Notes: generated by a model not told the origin, from the sequence alone. Counted from the stretch's first letter, positions 1 to 14,254 are shown. The stretch is 64,000 bases of DNA from Phymorhynchus buccinoides (GCA_017654935.2 CM065700.1:50301927-50365926); one strand, 5' to 3'. A program made the numbers and translations.

Positions 1-212
1 ACTTTCACTCTTCTAGCGCCATGTATTTTTGATGTTCTTGTTTGTCTGTTGCATCTCAACCGACAAGAAGGGAGTAACTATTTTTTCGAGTGTGCATGCA
101 TTGCTTTAACAACAAAAATCACTGACATTAGCTCTGAAAGTAGACAAACACATGGCAGGGTACTTGGCATGGAATGTCTTTGCATTTGGTGGGGGTGAAT
201 TGTGACGTACTG
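1..212. other. Intronic lead-in, no gene seen
   Basis: Single-copy AT-rich sequence before the first tandem array. It probably belongs to an intron of the WD40 gene, whose earlier exons must lie left of the window. I see no exon here. Confidence 0.4.
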
Positions 213-1612
213 GGTGAATGTATTGACCCATGGTGCTGTAAGAGTTAACAAGTGAGTGGAAATGAATAACAAGGTGTTAATTACAGAGGTGAATGTATTG
301 ACCCATGGTGTTGTAAGAGTTAACAGGTGAGTGGAAATGAATAACAATGTGTTAATTACAGAGGTGAATGTTGACCCATGGTGCTGTAAGAGTTAACAGG
401 TGAGTGGAAATGAATAACAATGTGTTAATTACAGAGGTGAATGTATTGACCCATGGTGCTGTAAGAGTTAACAGGTGAGTGGAAATGAATAACAATGTGT
501 TAATTACAGAGGTGAATGTATTGACCCATGGTGCTGTAAGAGTTAACAGGTGAGTGGAAATGAATAACAATGTGTTAATTACAGAGGTGAATGTATTGAC
601 CCATGGTGCTGTAAGAGTTAACAGGTGAGTGGAAATGAATAACAATGTGTTAATTACAGAGGTGAATGTATTGACCCATGGTGCTGTAAGAGTTAACAGG
701 TGAGTGGAAATGAATAACAATGTGTTAATTACAGAGGTGAATGTTGACCCATGGTGCTGTAAGAGTTAACAGGTGAGTGGAAATGAATAACAAGGTGTTA
801 ATTACAGAGGTGAATGTATTGACCCATGGTGCTGTAAGAGTTAACAGGTGAGTGGAAATGAATAACAATGTGTTAATTACAGAGGTGAATGTTGACCCAT
901 GGTGCTGTAAGAGTTAACAAGTGAGTGGAAATGAATAATACAGTGTTAATGACAGAGGTGAATGTTGACCCATGGTGCTGTAAGAGTTAACAAGTGAGTG
1001 GAAATGAATAATACAGTGTTAATTACAGAGGTGAATGTTGACCCATGGTGCTGTAAGAGTTAACAGGTGAGTGGAAATGAATAATGCAGTGTTAATGACA
1101 GAGGTGAATGTTGACCCATGGTGCTGTAAGAGTTAACAAGTGAGTGGAAATGAATAATACAGTGTTAATTACAGAGGTGAATGTTGACCCATGGTGCTGT
1201 AAGAGTTAACAAGTGAGTGGAAATGAATAATACAGTGTTAATTACAGAGGTGAATGTATTGACCCATGGTGCTGTAAGAGTTAACAAGTGAGTGGAAATG
1301 AATAATACAGTGTTAATTACAGAGGTGAATGTTGACCCATGGTGCTGTAAGAGTTAACAAGTGAGTGGAAATGAATAATACAGTGTTAATTACAGAGGTG
1401 AATGTATTGACCCATGGTGCTGTAAGAGTTAACAAGTGAGTGGAAATGAATAACACAGTGTTAATTACAGAGGTGAATGTATTGACCCATGGTGCTGTAA
1501 GAGTTAATAAGTGAGTGGAAATGAATAACACAGTGTTAATTACAGAGGTGAATGTATTGACCCATGGTGCTGTAAGAGTTAATAAGTGAGTGTTAAGTGT
1601 GTTAATGACACA
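213..1612 (+). repeat. 75/73-bp minisatellite with splice-like units, about 19 copies
   Basis: Head-to-tail units begin GAGGTGAATG and end TTAATTACA. Two length classes exist, 75 bp with GTATTGACCC and 73 bp with GTTGACCC. Every unit contains a splice-donor-like CAGGTGAGT (or CAAGTGAGT) and ends in an acceptor-like TTAATTACAG. The CAG form is commoner in the left half and the CAA form in the right half. The array sits directly upstream of the acceptor of the exon at 1640, so it fills the 3' end of an intron. Confidence 0.95.
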
Positions 1613-1639
1613 GAGATGATGTTTGTTTGTGTGTTTCAG

Positions 1640-1671
1640 TACTGGGACGACAGAATGCAGCACTCGGTGAA
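1640..1671 (+). CDS. WD40-repeat protein, internal exon (first in window)
   Basis: A 32-nt exon bounded by a TGTGTTTCAG acceptor and a GTAAGT donor. It reads YWDDRMQHSV plus two bases of a lysine codon. The single base needed to complete that codon opens the exon at 8494, so the phases match. The peptide continues into a clear WD40 blade in the next exon. Earlier exons, and most of the propeller, must lie left of the window. The short length makes the exon easy to miss, and the reading rests on splice signals and phase agreement rather than on length. The exact orthologue is not recognised. Confidence 0.75.
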
Positions 1672-1746
1672 GTAAGTCATTACCACATCAACCACAGTGG
1701 GGGTTTATGGCCAGACAGGAATATCACAAGTGCTTGCATTGTTTGG

Positions 1747-4700
1747 AACTGTGCTTCCACAAGGTTCACAGCTAACTCTCCAGAGATGTGACTGTGCTTC
1801 CACAAGGTTCACAGCTAACACTCCAGAGATGTGACTGTGCTTCCACAAGGTTCACAGCTAACTCTCCAGAGATGCGACTGTGCTTCCACAAGGTTCACAG
1901 CTAACTCTCCAGAGATGTGACTGTGCTTCCACAAGGTTCACAGCTAACACTCCAGAGATGCGACTGTGCTTCCACAAGGTTCACAGCTAACACTCCAGAG
2001 ATGCGACTGTGCTTCCACAAGGTTCACAGCTAACACTCCAGAGATGTGACTGTGCTTCCACAAGGTTCACAGCTAACTCTCCAGAGATGTGACTGTGCTT
2101 CCACAAGGTTCACAGCTAACACTCCAGAGATGCGACTGTGCTTCCACAAGGTTCACAGCTAACACTCCAGAGATGCGACTGTGCTTCCACAAGGTTCACA
2201 GCTAACACTCCAGAGATGTGACTGTGCTTCCACAAGGTTCACAGCTAACACTCCAGAGATGTGACTGTGCTTCCACAAGGTTCACAGCTAACTCTCCAGA
2301 GATGTGACTGTGCTTCCACAAGGTTCACAGCTAACACTCCAGAGATGCGACTGTGCTTCCACAAGGTTCACAGCTAACTCTCCAGAGATGCGACTGTGCT
2401 TCCACAAGGTTCACAGCTAACACTCCAGAGATGTGACTGTGCTTCCACAAGGTTCACAGCTAACACTCCAGAGATGTGACTGTGCTTCCACAAGGTTCAC
2501 AGCTAACACTCCAGAGATGCGACTGTGCTTCCACAAGGTTCACAGCTAACACTCCAGAGATGTGACTGTGCTTCCACAAGGTTCACAGCTAACACTCCAG
2601 AGATGTGACTGTGCTTCCACAAGGTTCACAGCTAACTCTCCAGAGATGCGACTGTGCTTCCACAAGGTTCACAGCTAACACTCCAGAGATGCGACTGTGC
2701 TTCCACAAGGTTCACAGCTAACACTCCAGAGATGCGACTGTGCTTCCACAAGGTTCACAGCTAACTCTCCAGAGATGTGACTGTGCTTCCACAAGGTTCA
2801 CAGCTAACACTCCAGAGATGTGACTGTGCTTCCACAAGGTTCACAGCTAACTCTCCAGAGATGTGACTGTGCTTCCACAAGGTTCACAGCTAACACTCCA
2901 GAGATGCGACTGTGCTTCCACAAGGTTCACAGCTAACTCTCCAGAGATGCGACTGTGCTTCCACAAGGTTCACAGCTAACACTCCAGAGATGTGACTGTG
3001 CTTCCACAAGGTTCACAGCTAACTCTCCAGAGATGTGACTGTGCTTCCACAAGGTTCACAGCTAACACTCCAGAGATGTGACTGTGCTTCCACAAGGTTC
3101 ACAGCTAACACTCCAGAGATGTGACTGTGCTTCCACAAGGTTCACAGCTAACACTCCAGAGATGTGACTGTGCTTCCACAAGGTTCACAGCTAACACTCC
3201 AGAGATGTGACTGTGCTTCCACAAGGTTCACAGCTAACTCTCCAGAGATGTGACTGTGCTTCCACAAGGTTCACAGCTAACACTCCAGAGATGTGACTGT
3301 GCTTCCACAAGGTTCACAGCTAACTCTCCAGAGATGTGACTGTGCTTCCACAAGGTTCACAGCTAACACTCCAGAGATGTGACTGTGCTTCCACAAGGTT
3401 CACAGCTAACACTCCAGAGATGTGACTGTGCTTCCACAAGGTTCACAGCTAACACTCCAGAGATGTGACTGTGCTTCCACAAGGTTCACAGCTAACACTC
3501 CAGAGATGTGACTGTGCTTCCACAAGGTTCACAGCTAACACTCCAGAGATGCGACTGTGCTTCCACAAGGTTCACAGCTAACACTCCAGAGATGTGACTG
3601 TGCTTCCACAAGGTTCACAGCTAACTCTCCAGAGATGTGACTGTGCTTCCACAAGGTTCACAGCTAACACTCCAGAGATGTGACTGTGCTTCCACAAGGT
3701 TCACAGCTAACACTCCAGAGATGTGACTGTGCTTCCACAAGGTTCACAGCTAACTCTCCAGAGATGTGACTGTGCTTCCACAAGGTTCACAGCTAACACT
3801 CCAGAGATGTGACTGTGCTTCCACAAGGTTCACAGCTAACACTCCAGAGATGTGACTGTGCTTCCACAAGGTTCACAGCTAACACTCCAGAGATGTGACT
3901 GTGCTTCCACAAGGTTCACAGCTAACACTCCAGAGATGTGACTGTGCTTCCACAAGGTTCACAGCTAACACTCCAGAGATGTGACTGTGCTTCCACAAGG
4001 TTCACAGCTAACACTCCAGAGATGCGACTGTGCTTCCACAAGGTTCACAGCTAACACTCCAGAGATGCGACTGTGCTTCCACAAGGTTCACAGCTAACAC
4101 TCCAGAGATGCGACTGTGCTTCCACAAGGTTCACAGCTAACACTCCAGAGATGCGACTGTGCTTCCACAAGGTTCACAGCTAACACTCCAGAGATGTGAC
4201 TGTGCTTCCACAAGGTTCACAGCTAACACTCCAGAGATGTGACTGTGCTTCCACAAGGTTCACAGCTAACACTCCAGAGATGTGACTGTGCTTCCACAAG
4301 GTTCACAGCTAACACTCCAGAGATGCGACTGTGCTTCCACAAGGTTCACAGCTAACACTCCAGAGATGCGACTGTGCTTCCACAAGGTTCACAGCTAACA
4401 CTCCAGAGATGCGACTGTGCTTCCACAAGGTTCACAGCTAACACTCCAGAGATGTGACTGTGCTTCCACAAGGTTCACAGCTAACACTCCAGAGATGAGA
4501 CTGTGCTTCCACAAGGTTCACAGCTAACACTCCAGAGATGCGACTGTGCTTCCACAAGGTTCACAGCTAACACTCCAGAGATGCGACTGTGCTTCCACAA
4601 GGTTCACAGCTAACACTCCAGAGATGCGACTGTGCTTCCACAAGGTTCACAGCTAACACTCCAGAGATGTGACTGTGCTTCCACAAGGTTCACAGCTAAC

Positions 4701-7700
4701 ACTCCAGAGATGTGACTGTGCTTCCACAAGGTTCACAGCTAACACTCCAGAGATGCGACTGTGCTTCCACAAGGTTCACAGCTAACACTCCAGAGATGCG
4801 ACTGTGCTTCCACAAGGTTCACAGCTAACACTCCAGAGATGTGACTGTGCTTCCACAAGGTTCACAGCTAACACTCCAGAGATGCGACTGTGCTTCCACA
4901 AGGTTCACAGCTAACACTCCAGAGATGCGACTGTGCTTCCACAAGGTTCACAGCTAACACTCCAGAGATGCGACTGTGCTTCCACAAGGTTCACAGCTAA
5001 CACTCCAGAGATGCGACTGTGCTTCCACAAGGTTCACAGCTAACACTCCAGAGATGCGACTGTGCTTCCACAAGGTTCACAGCTAACACTCCAGAGATGT
5101 GACTGTGCTTCCACAAGGTTCACAGCTAACACTCCAGAGATGCGACTGTGCTTCCACAAGGTTCACAGCTAACACTCCAGAGATGCGACTGTGCTTCCAC
5201 AAGGTTCACAGCTAACACTCCAGAGATGCGACTGTGCTTCCACAAGGTTCACAGCTAACACTCCAGAGATGCGACTGTGCTTCCACAAGGTTCACAGCTA
5301 ACACTCCAGAGATGCGACTGTGCTTCCACAAGGTTCACAGCTAACACTCCAGAGATGCGACTGTGCTTCCACAAGGTTCACAGCTAACACTCCAGAGATG
5401 TGACTGTGCTTCCACAAGGTTCACAGCTAACTCTCCAGAGATGTGACTGTGCTTCCACAAGGTTCACAGCTAACACTCCAGAGATGCGACTGTGCTTCCA
5501 CAAGGTTCACAGCTAACACTCCAGAGATGCGACTGTGCTTCCACAAGGTTCACAGCTAACACTCCAGAGATGCGACTGTGCTTCCACAAGGTTCACAGCT
5601 AACACTCCAGAGATGCGACTGTGCTTCCACAAGGTTCACAGCTAACACTCCAGAGATGCGACTGTGCTTCCACAAGGTTCACAGCTAACACTCCAGAGAT
5701 GCGACTGTGCTTCCACAAGGTTCACAGCTAACACTCCAGAGATGCGACTGTGCTTCCACAAGGTTCACAGCTAACACTCCAGAGATGCGACTGTGCTTCC
5801 ACAAGGTTCACAGCTAACACTCCAGAGATGCGACTGTGCTTCCACAAGGTTCACAGCTAACACTCCAGAGATGCGACTGTGCTTCCACAAGGTTCACAGC
5901 TAACACTCCAGAGATGCGACTGTGCTTCCACAAGGTTCACAGCTAACACTCCAGAGATGCGACTGTGCTTCCACAAGGTTCACAGCTAACACTCCAGAGA
6001 TGCGACTGTGCTTCCACAAGGTTCACAGCTAACACTCCAGAGATGCGACTGTGCTTCCACAAGGTTCACAGCTAACACTCCAGAGATGCGACTGTGCTTC
6101 CACAAGGTTCACAGCTAACACTCCAGAGATGCGACTGTGCTTCCACAAGGTTCACAGCTAACACTCCAGAGATGCGACTGTGCTTCCACAAGGTTCACAG
6201 CTAACACTCCAGAGATGCGACTGTGCTTCCACAAGGTTCACAGCTAACACTCCAGAGATGCGACTGTGCTTCCACAAGGTTCACAGCTAACACTCCAGAG
6301 ATGCGACTGTGCTTCCACAAGGTTCACAGCTAACACTCCAGAGATGCGACTGTGCTTCCACAAGGTTCACAGCTAACACTCCAGAGATGCGACTGTGCTT
6401 CCACAAGGTTCACAGCTAACACTCCAGAGATGCGACTGTGCTTCCACAAGGTTCACAGCTAACACTCCAGAGATGCGACTGTGCTTCCACAAGGTTCACA
6501 GCTAACACTCCAGAGATGCGACTGTGCTTCCACAAGGTTCACAGCTAACACTCCAGAGATGCGACTGTGCTTCCACAAGGTTCACAGCTAACACTCCAGA
6601 GATGCGACTGTGCTTCCACAAGGTTCACAGCTAACACTCCAGAGATGCGACTGTGCTTCCACAAGGTTCACAGCTAACACTCCAGAGATGCGACTGTGCT
6701 TCCACAAGGTTCACAGCTAACACTCCAGAGATGCGACTGTGCTTCCACAAGGTTCACAGCTAACACTCCAGAGATGCGACTGTGCTTCCACAAGGTTCAC
6801 AGCTAACACTCCAGAGATGAGACTGTGCTTCCACAAGGTTCACAGCTAACACTCCAGAGATGCGACTGTGCTTCCACAAGGTTCACAGCTAACACTCCAG
6901 AGATGCGACTGTGCTTCCACAAGGTTCACAGCTAACACTCCAGAGATGCGACTGTGCTTCCACAAGGTTCACAGCTAACTCTCCAGAGATGCGACTGTGC
7001 TTCCACAAGGTTCACAGCTAACACTCCAGAGATGCGACTGTGCTTCCACAAGGTTCACAGCTAACACTCCAGAGATGCGACTGTGCTTCCACAAGGTTCA
7101 CAGCTAACACTCCAGAGATGCGACTGTGCTTCCACAAGGTTCACAGCTAACTCTCCAGAGATGCGACTGTGCTTCCACAAGGTTCACAGCTAACACTCCA
7201 GAGATGCGACTGTGCTTCCACAAGGTTCACAGCTAACACTCCAGAGATGCGACTGTGCTTCCACAAGGTTCACAGCTAACACTCCAGAGATGTGACTGTG
7301 CTTCCACAAGGTTCACAGCTAACACTCCAGAGATGTGACTGTGCTTCCACAAGGTTCACAGCTAACACTCCAGAGATGTGACTGTGCTTCCACAAGGTTC
7401 ACAGCTAACACTCCAGAGATGTGACTGTGCTTCCACAAGGTTCACAGCTAACACTCCAGAGATGCGACTGTGCTTCCACAAGGTTCACAGCTAACACTCC
7501 AGAGATGCGACTGTGCTTCCACAAGGTTCACAGCTAACACTCCAGAGATGCGACTGTGCTTCCACAAGGTTCACAGCTAACACTCCAGAGATGTGACTGT
7601 GCTTCCACAAGGTTCACAGCTAACACTCCAGAGATGCGACTGTGCTTCCACAAGGTTCACAGCTAACACTCCAGAGATGCGACTGTGCTTCCACAAGGTT

Positions 7701-7892
7701 CACAGCTAACTCTCCAGAGATGCGACTGTGCTTCCACAAGGTTCACAGCTAACACTCCAGAGATGCGACTGTGCTTCCACAAGGTTCACAGCTAACACTC
7801 CAGAGATGTGACTGTGCTTCCACAAGGTTCACAGCTAACACTCCAGAGATGTGACTGTGCTTCCACAAGGTTCACAGCTAACTCTCCAGAGA
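1747..7892 (+). repeat. 43-bp intronic satellite, about 143 copies
   Basis: Near-perfect head-to-tail units of 43 bp containing GACTGTGCTTCCACAAGG and CACAGCTAAC. Variation is almost confined to two sites: GATGTGACTG versus GATGCGACTG, and CTAACACTCC versus CTAACTCTCC. Units with GCG dominate from about 4900 to 7250, while the left third mixes both forms. The array fills most of the intron between the exons at 1640 and 8494. Confidence 0.97.
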
Positions 7893-8028
7893 AATACACT
7901 TGTATACAGAAAAGGGAACTTGACTGCTTCCATTTTGTGGCCATTTGAATGTTCGTTCATTTGAAGGTATTTCATTCAGAAAAAAACAACCAAACAAAAA
8001 CATCCACCCACATCCACAACTGATATTA

Positions 8029-8246
8029 AAGGGCTCCCAGGGACTCCCATTTGGGGGTCTATGAAGTACTAAAATTCTAATGGACCCTCTAAAAGAATGT
8101 GCAGGGGGTCCCAGGGATGCACTAGAAACATTCTTTTTAGCATTCGCAATGCCACTGGGACCCTCTTTCCTGCCTCTAGGACCCTCTATAGTGTAAGTGA
8201 AGGAGTCCCTGGGTCCCCTTGTTTTGCGGGGCGATTGGGAGCCCTG
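8029..8246. mobile_element. Short terminal-inverted-repeat element, copy A
   Basis: A 218-bp element opening with GGGCTCCCAGGGACTCCC and closing with GATTGGGAGCCCTG. The outer 10-11 bp are inverted repeats (CAGGGCTCCCA in the other copies; the first base is changed here). Near-identical copies lie at 49014-49231 and 51612-51813, and a broken one lies at 46914-48364, all in the same orientation. It has no coding capacity for a transposase, so it is a non-autonomous element. The CAGGG terminus resembles hAT elements, but the duplications flanking the other copies look like 5-6 bp rather than 8, so the superfamily is left open. Confidence 0.8.
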
Positions 8247-8493
8247 AAAGAGGGAGATTATTTCCTTGTTTGTAGATAACTGATTACAGAAATATGCCAT
8301 TATAATAATGCCAATATAAAAAAACTATGCTCAGTATCGTGTTGTGTGAAATAATTTACTTTAGATTTTCTTGTGCACGGATACATGAGGATTTGAAATG
8401 TGAAAATATGCAACAATTCTGCATAACAAAATTTGTTATGCAAAGCTTTTTGATGTTTCTGTGTTTTTATTTATTTATTGATTGATTTTGCAG

Positions 8494-8659
8494 GAAGTTC
8501 AATGGCCCCCACATATGCGGGGACGCCCTGGACATTGACCCTGTGCACAACCACATCCTGACTGGGTCCTGGCGGAAACACGCCGTCCTGCAGATCTGGG
8601 ACTTTGCCATGGCTGTCAAGATCAAGGATGTGCCTCAGGACTCCCTCACTGAGAGCCAG
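8494..8659 (+). CDS. WD40-repeat protein, exon encoding a complete WD blade
   Basis: A 166-nt exon after a T-rich tract and GCAG acceptor (8491-8493). It reads KFNGPHICGDALDID, then ILTGSWRK, then LQIWDF, and ends ...LTESQ at phase 0 before a GTACAT donor. The GPHICGDALDID...LTGSWR...LQIWDF pattern is a WD40 blade: a beta strand, a conserved acidic turn and a closing W-D dipeptide. WD40 proteins are scaffolds for protein complexes, and the sequence gives no catalytic role. The last 45-50 nt and the donor are repeated seven more times downstream, and only this first copy keeps the full frame into the exon at 11410. Confidence 0.85.
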
Positions 8660-9540
8660 GTACATCATCATCATTGTCACCACCATCATCATCATCATCA
8701 TCATCATCATCTCAGCTATGGCCGTCAAGATCAAGGATGTGCCTCAGGACTCCCTCACTGAGAGCCAGGTACATCATCATCATTGTCATCATTGTCACCA
8801 CCATCATCATCATCATCATCATCTCAGCTATGGCCGTCAAGATCAAGGATGTGCCTCAGGACTCCTTCACTGAGAGCCAGGTACATCATCATCATTGTCA
8901 CCACCATCATCATCATCATCATCATCTCAGCTATGGCCGTCAAGATCAAGGATGTGCCTCAGGACTCCCTCACTGAGAGCCAGGTACATCATCATTGTTT
9001 TCATCATTGTCACCACCATCATCATCATTGTCATCATCATCATCTCAGCTATGGCCGTCAAGATCAAGGATGTGCCTCAGGACTGCCTGACTGAGAGCCA
9101 GGTACATCATCATCATCATCATCATCAACATCATCTCAGCTATGGCCGTCAAGATCAAGGATGTGCCTCAGGACTCCCTCACTGAGAGCCAGGTACATCA
9201 TTGTTTTCATCATTGTCACCACCATCATCATCATCAACATCATCATCATCATCATCTCAGCCATGGCCGTCAAGATCAAAGATGTGCCTCAGGACTCCCT
9301 GACTGAGAGCCAGGTGAATCATCATCGTTATCATCATCATCATCACCATCATCATCTCAGCCATGGCTGTCAAGATCAGGACTCCCTGACTGAGAGCCAG
9401 GCAGATTGTTGTTATGGTCATCATCACCATCAGCAGCAGCATCATTGCCTTTATCCTCATTGTCATCATCATCATCATTATCATCATCAGCAGCATTGTC
9501 CTCATCCTCACTGTCATCCTCATTATTATCAATAATAATA
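8660..9540 (+). repeat. Tandem copies of exon-2 end and donor, spaced by (CAT)n
   Basis: Seven further copies of the exon end (ATGGCCGTCAAGATCAAGG ... GAGAGCCAG, then GTACATCATC) finish at about 8768, 8880, 8983, 9101, 9192, 9313 and 9400. Each is preceded by (CAT)n ending in CTCAG and followed by (CAT)n. The seventh donor is GTGAAT. The last copy lacks about 12 nt and its donor has become GCAGAT. If RNA were read through these copies, the frame would encode His-rich peptide and then stop. Confidence 0.95.
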
Positions 9541-9555
9541 CTATCAATTTTCAGT

Positions 9556-11409
<1,854 letters not shown>

Positions 11410-11502
11410 CTGTACTGTGCCCAGTGGCTTGGTAAGGACAGCATTCTGTGTGGAGGAAATGACCACAATATGGCTCGCGTCATCGACCGTGGAACTCTGA
11501 AC
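11410..11502 (+). CDS. WD40-repeat protein, exon 3 of window
   Basis: A 93-nt exon (31 codons, phase 0 at both ends) between a GATATTTCAG acceptor and a GTGAGT donor. It reads LYCAQWLGKDSILCGGND and then HNMARVIDRGTLN. This matches the start of a WD40 blade (hydrophobic strand, LCGG turn, ND.H.) following the blade in the exon at 8494. It is the last of ten copies of this exon start and the only one whose frame continues past GGND into a donor. It also contains a donor-like TTGGTAAGG within the coding sequence, carried by every copy. Confidence 0.85.
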
Positions 11503-11748
11503 GTGAGTACAATGGAATGTGGCGTCACAGCTTCAATTACCTCCCTTTGGGTCTCCCCTGAGAACAATAGCAAAGAACAATAACTTTAGGGAGACTCAAA
11601 GAACACTAACTCGGCACATCACCTTTCATCCTATACCAGCCAGGTGTGTTAAAACATTGGGGAATCCTATCAAGGAAAAGCCATAATCCTGAAACCCCAT
11701 GAAATGTGAGGAGAGTGTGTGCACCCTTCATCAACCTTCAGTGTGTTC
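11503..11748. other. Intron sequence, nothing recognised
   Basis: Single-copy intron sequence after the GTGAGT donor. No element or exon is evident. Confidence 0.5.
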
Positions 11749-12763
11749 ATGGTCCAGATGATACTGGATGGCAATAGGAACACCTCCCCTGTTTACTGTT
11801 CTAATGGTCTGGATGATACTGGATGGCAATAGGAACACCTCCCCTGTTTACTGTTCTAATGGTCTGGATGGCAATAGGAACACCACCCCTGTTTACTGTT
11901 CTAATGGTCCAGATGATACTGGATGGCAATAGGAACACCACCCCTGTTTACTGTTCTAATGGTCCAGATGATACTGGATGGCAATAGGAACACCACCCCT
12001 GTTTACTGTTCTAATGGTCCAGATGATACTGGATGGCAATAGGAACACCTCCCCTGTTTACTGTTCTAATGGTCCAGATGATACTGGATGGCAATAGGAA
12101 CACCTCCCCTGTTTACTGTTCTAATGGTCCAGATGATACTGGATGGCAATAGGAACACCACCCCTGTTTACTGTTCTAATGGTCCAGATGATACTGGATG
12201 GCAATAGGAACACCTCCCCTGTTTACTGTTCTAATGGTCTGGATGATACTGGATGGCAATAGGAACACCTCCCCTGTTTACTGTTCTAATGGTCCAGATG
12301 ATACTGGATGGCAATAGGAACACCACCCCTGTTTACTGTTCTAATGGTCCAGATGATACTGGATGGCAATAGGAACACCTCCCCTGTTTACTGTTCTAAT
12401 GGTCTGGATGATACTGGATGGCAATAGGAACACCTCCCCTGTTTACTGTTCTAATGGTCTGGATGATACTGGATGGCAATAGGAACACCACCCCTGTTTA
12501 CTGTTCTAATGGTCCAGATGATACTGGATGGCAATAGGAACACCTCCCCTGTTTACTGTTCTAATGGTCTGGATGATACTGGATGGCAATAGGAACACCT
12601 CCCCTGTTTACTGTTCTAATGGTCTGGATGATACTGGATGGCAATAGGAACACCTCCCCTGTTTACTGTTCTAATGGTCTGGATGATACTGGATGGCAAT
12701 TGGAACACCTCCCCTGTTTACTGTTCTAATGTTCTGGATGATACTGGATGGCAATTGGAACAC
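11749..12763 (+). repeat. 55-bp intronic minisatellite, about 18 copies
   Basis: Units contain GATACTGGATGGCAATAGG and CCCTGTTTACTGTTCTA. Variants alternate between GGTCCAGATG and GGTCTGGATG, and between CACCTCCCC and CACCACCCC. One early unit lacks the GATGATACT part. The array is cut at 12763 by a foreign insertion, and a remnant unit resumes at 13913. Confidence 0.95.
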
Positions 12764-13613
12764 TGGGAGATTTACGAAAGCATGTATTGGCATATCAGAA
12801 GCGCATAATTTTTTTACGAAAGCGCGACAAATCGGCATACATAAGCAGGGATTTTTGTTTGTGGCTGAAGCCACAAACCTATAACTCACTTTGTCGGTCG
12901 GTTGGTCTGTCCAAATTTTCGCACTTCAAATTGAGGAGAGAAAATGGTGTTTTACGTCCTCTTGGTCTGAATCAGACACATATGGGACATTTGCAAATAC
13001 AAATATGGTTGGAACAATACTGGAGGCAATGCCCGGAGGCAGTACGAAACCAGTAAAGTCCCGATTTTTTTATTAATACAGATAGCTGTAGCGGTGACCA
13101 CGCCTCGGTTAAACCTCATCGGCTATGGCACCACCACAAGTAGTAATCGACTTCAAATCAAGGCTGCACTTCAAATTGAGGCCGCTCTTTAAAATGATGT
13201 ATTTTAAAGCGTACAAAATAATAAACATACGTAATACAGACACTACAACAGACACGACGAGTATGCGGTGCTGCTTTCAATAAGTATAAGTAGGATACAT
13301 AGTTTAAAATGTTTTCCAAAAGATATAAAAAGTTACGAAATGGTGCAGAGATAACATTCTGGTTTACAGATTAAAATTATTGAAAAGCCAGGGGAGGTGA
13401 CTCATGATTGGAGTGGTAAAAATAGACCGCGTGCCACAAACTATTGCGAATTCGCGCTTGTTTTAATAAAATTTTGAGCACAGATTTCCAGCCTCCACCC
13501 ATCAATTCACCCCACCATTGACATACCTTCGAGTGAGTCAGGATGTTGATGACAATCATTGCGATGGTCGATGACAGGATATTGATGGCACTATGTACTG
13601 TCTTAGTTTGTTC

Positions 13614-13678
<65 letters not shown>

Positions 13679-13912
13679 TGACATGTTTATATGATGTGTC
13701 ACACCGTTGATAAGAAATAAATGCCATTGTGACAAATCTGCCTGTAACACCATTGCTGATTTTTGTCATGAACGGCTGGCCGAGTTGTATTTCTCGTGTC
13801 TCCCGTGCTCCCCTCATTTTCCGGTAGGTCACCCTCTGCGCTTTCGTATCATGGGTTTACACCGCTTTTGAAACATATCCGGTTCATAAATCCGCGCTTT
13901 TGAATGTCACCC
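12764..13912. mobile_element. DNA-transposon-like insertion in the 55-bp array
   Basis: A 1149-bp segment interrupts a repeat unit. The array motif GGAACAC occurs on both sides (12757-12763 and 13913-13919), as expected for a 7-bp target-site duplication. The ends are imperfect inverted repeats: TGGGAGATTTACGAAAGC on the left, and on the right the reverse complement starts GGGTGACATTCAAAAGC. A 10-bp-arm hairpin (GTTTGTGGCT/AGCCACAAAC) lies at 12857-12878 and a (GA)n run at about 13616-13676. There is no transposase frame, so it is non-autonomous or decayed. Confidence 0.65.
13616..13676 (+). repeat. (GA)n microsatellite
   Basis: About 30 GA dinucleotides inside the 12764-13912 insertion. Confidence 0.97.
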
Positions 13913-14254
13913 GGAACACCACCCCTGTTTATTGTTCTTGCTGACTGAGTCATTTAGATAAAGAAGAAAGAGAGAAAAACACCCACAAAACCTGACATGC
14001 TATCGGTACCGGCATTTATGCGAAAGGTTGATGCTGTCCTTGAAAGAGACGGTGTCACTCTGAAAAGAAGAGCGCACTCATTGTTGGGCAAATCAGTGCT
14101 AATCTGCAGAACAGGTTGTGAACATTGGTCTTTGTGTACCTCTTGTCTGCCGCTAAAAACACTAACATTTTAGTCCTGATTTTTTTTACTGAAACTGGAG
14201 AATTGTGCTGAGCTTTGGAGCCCAGCTAGCGGTGTGTTTTTCTGCTTCCCACAG

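Noticed and set aside
1747..7892. Regular array resembling a CRISPR locus
   Set aside because: Units are contiguous with no unique spacers, and the genome is eukaryotic. It is an ordinary satellite.
12857..12878. Hairpin considered as a transcription terminator or attenuator
   Set aside because: It lies inside a mobile-element-like insertion in an intron of a eukaryotic gene. More likely part of the element.
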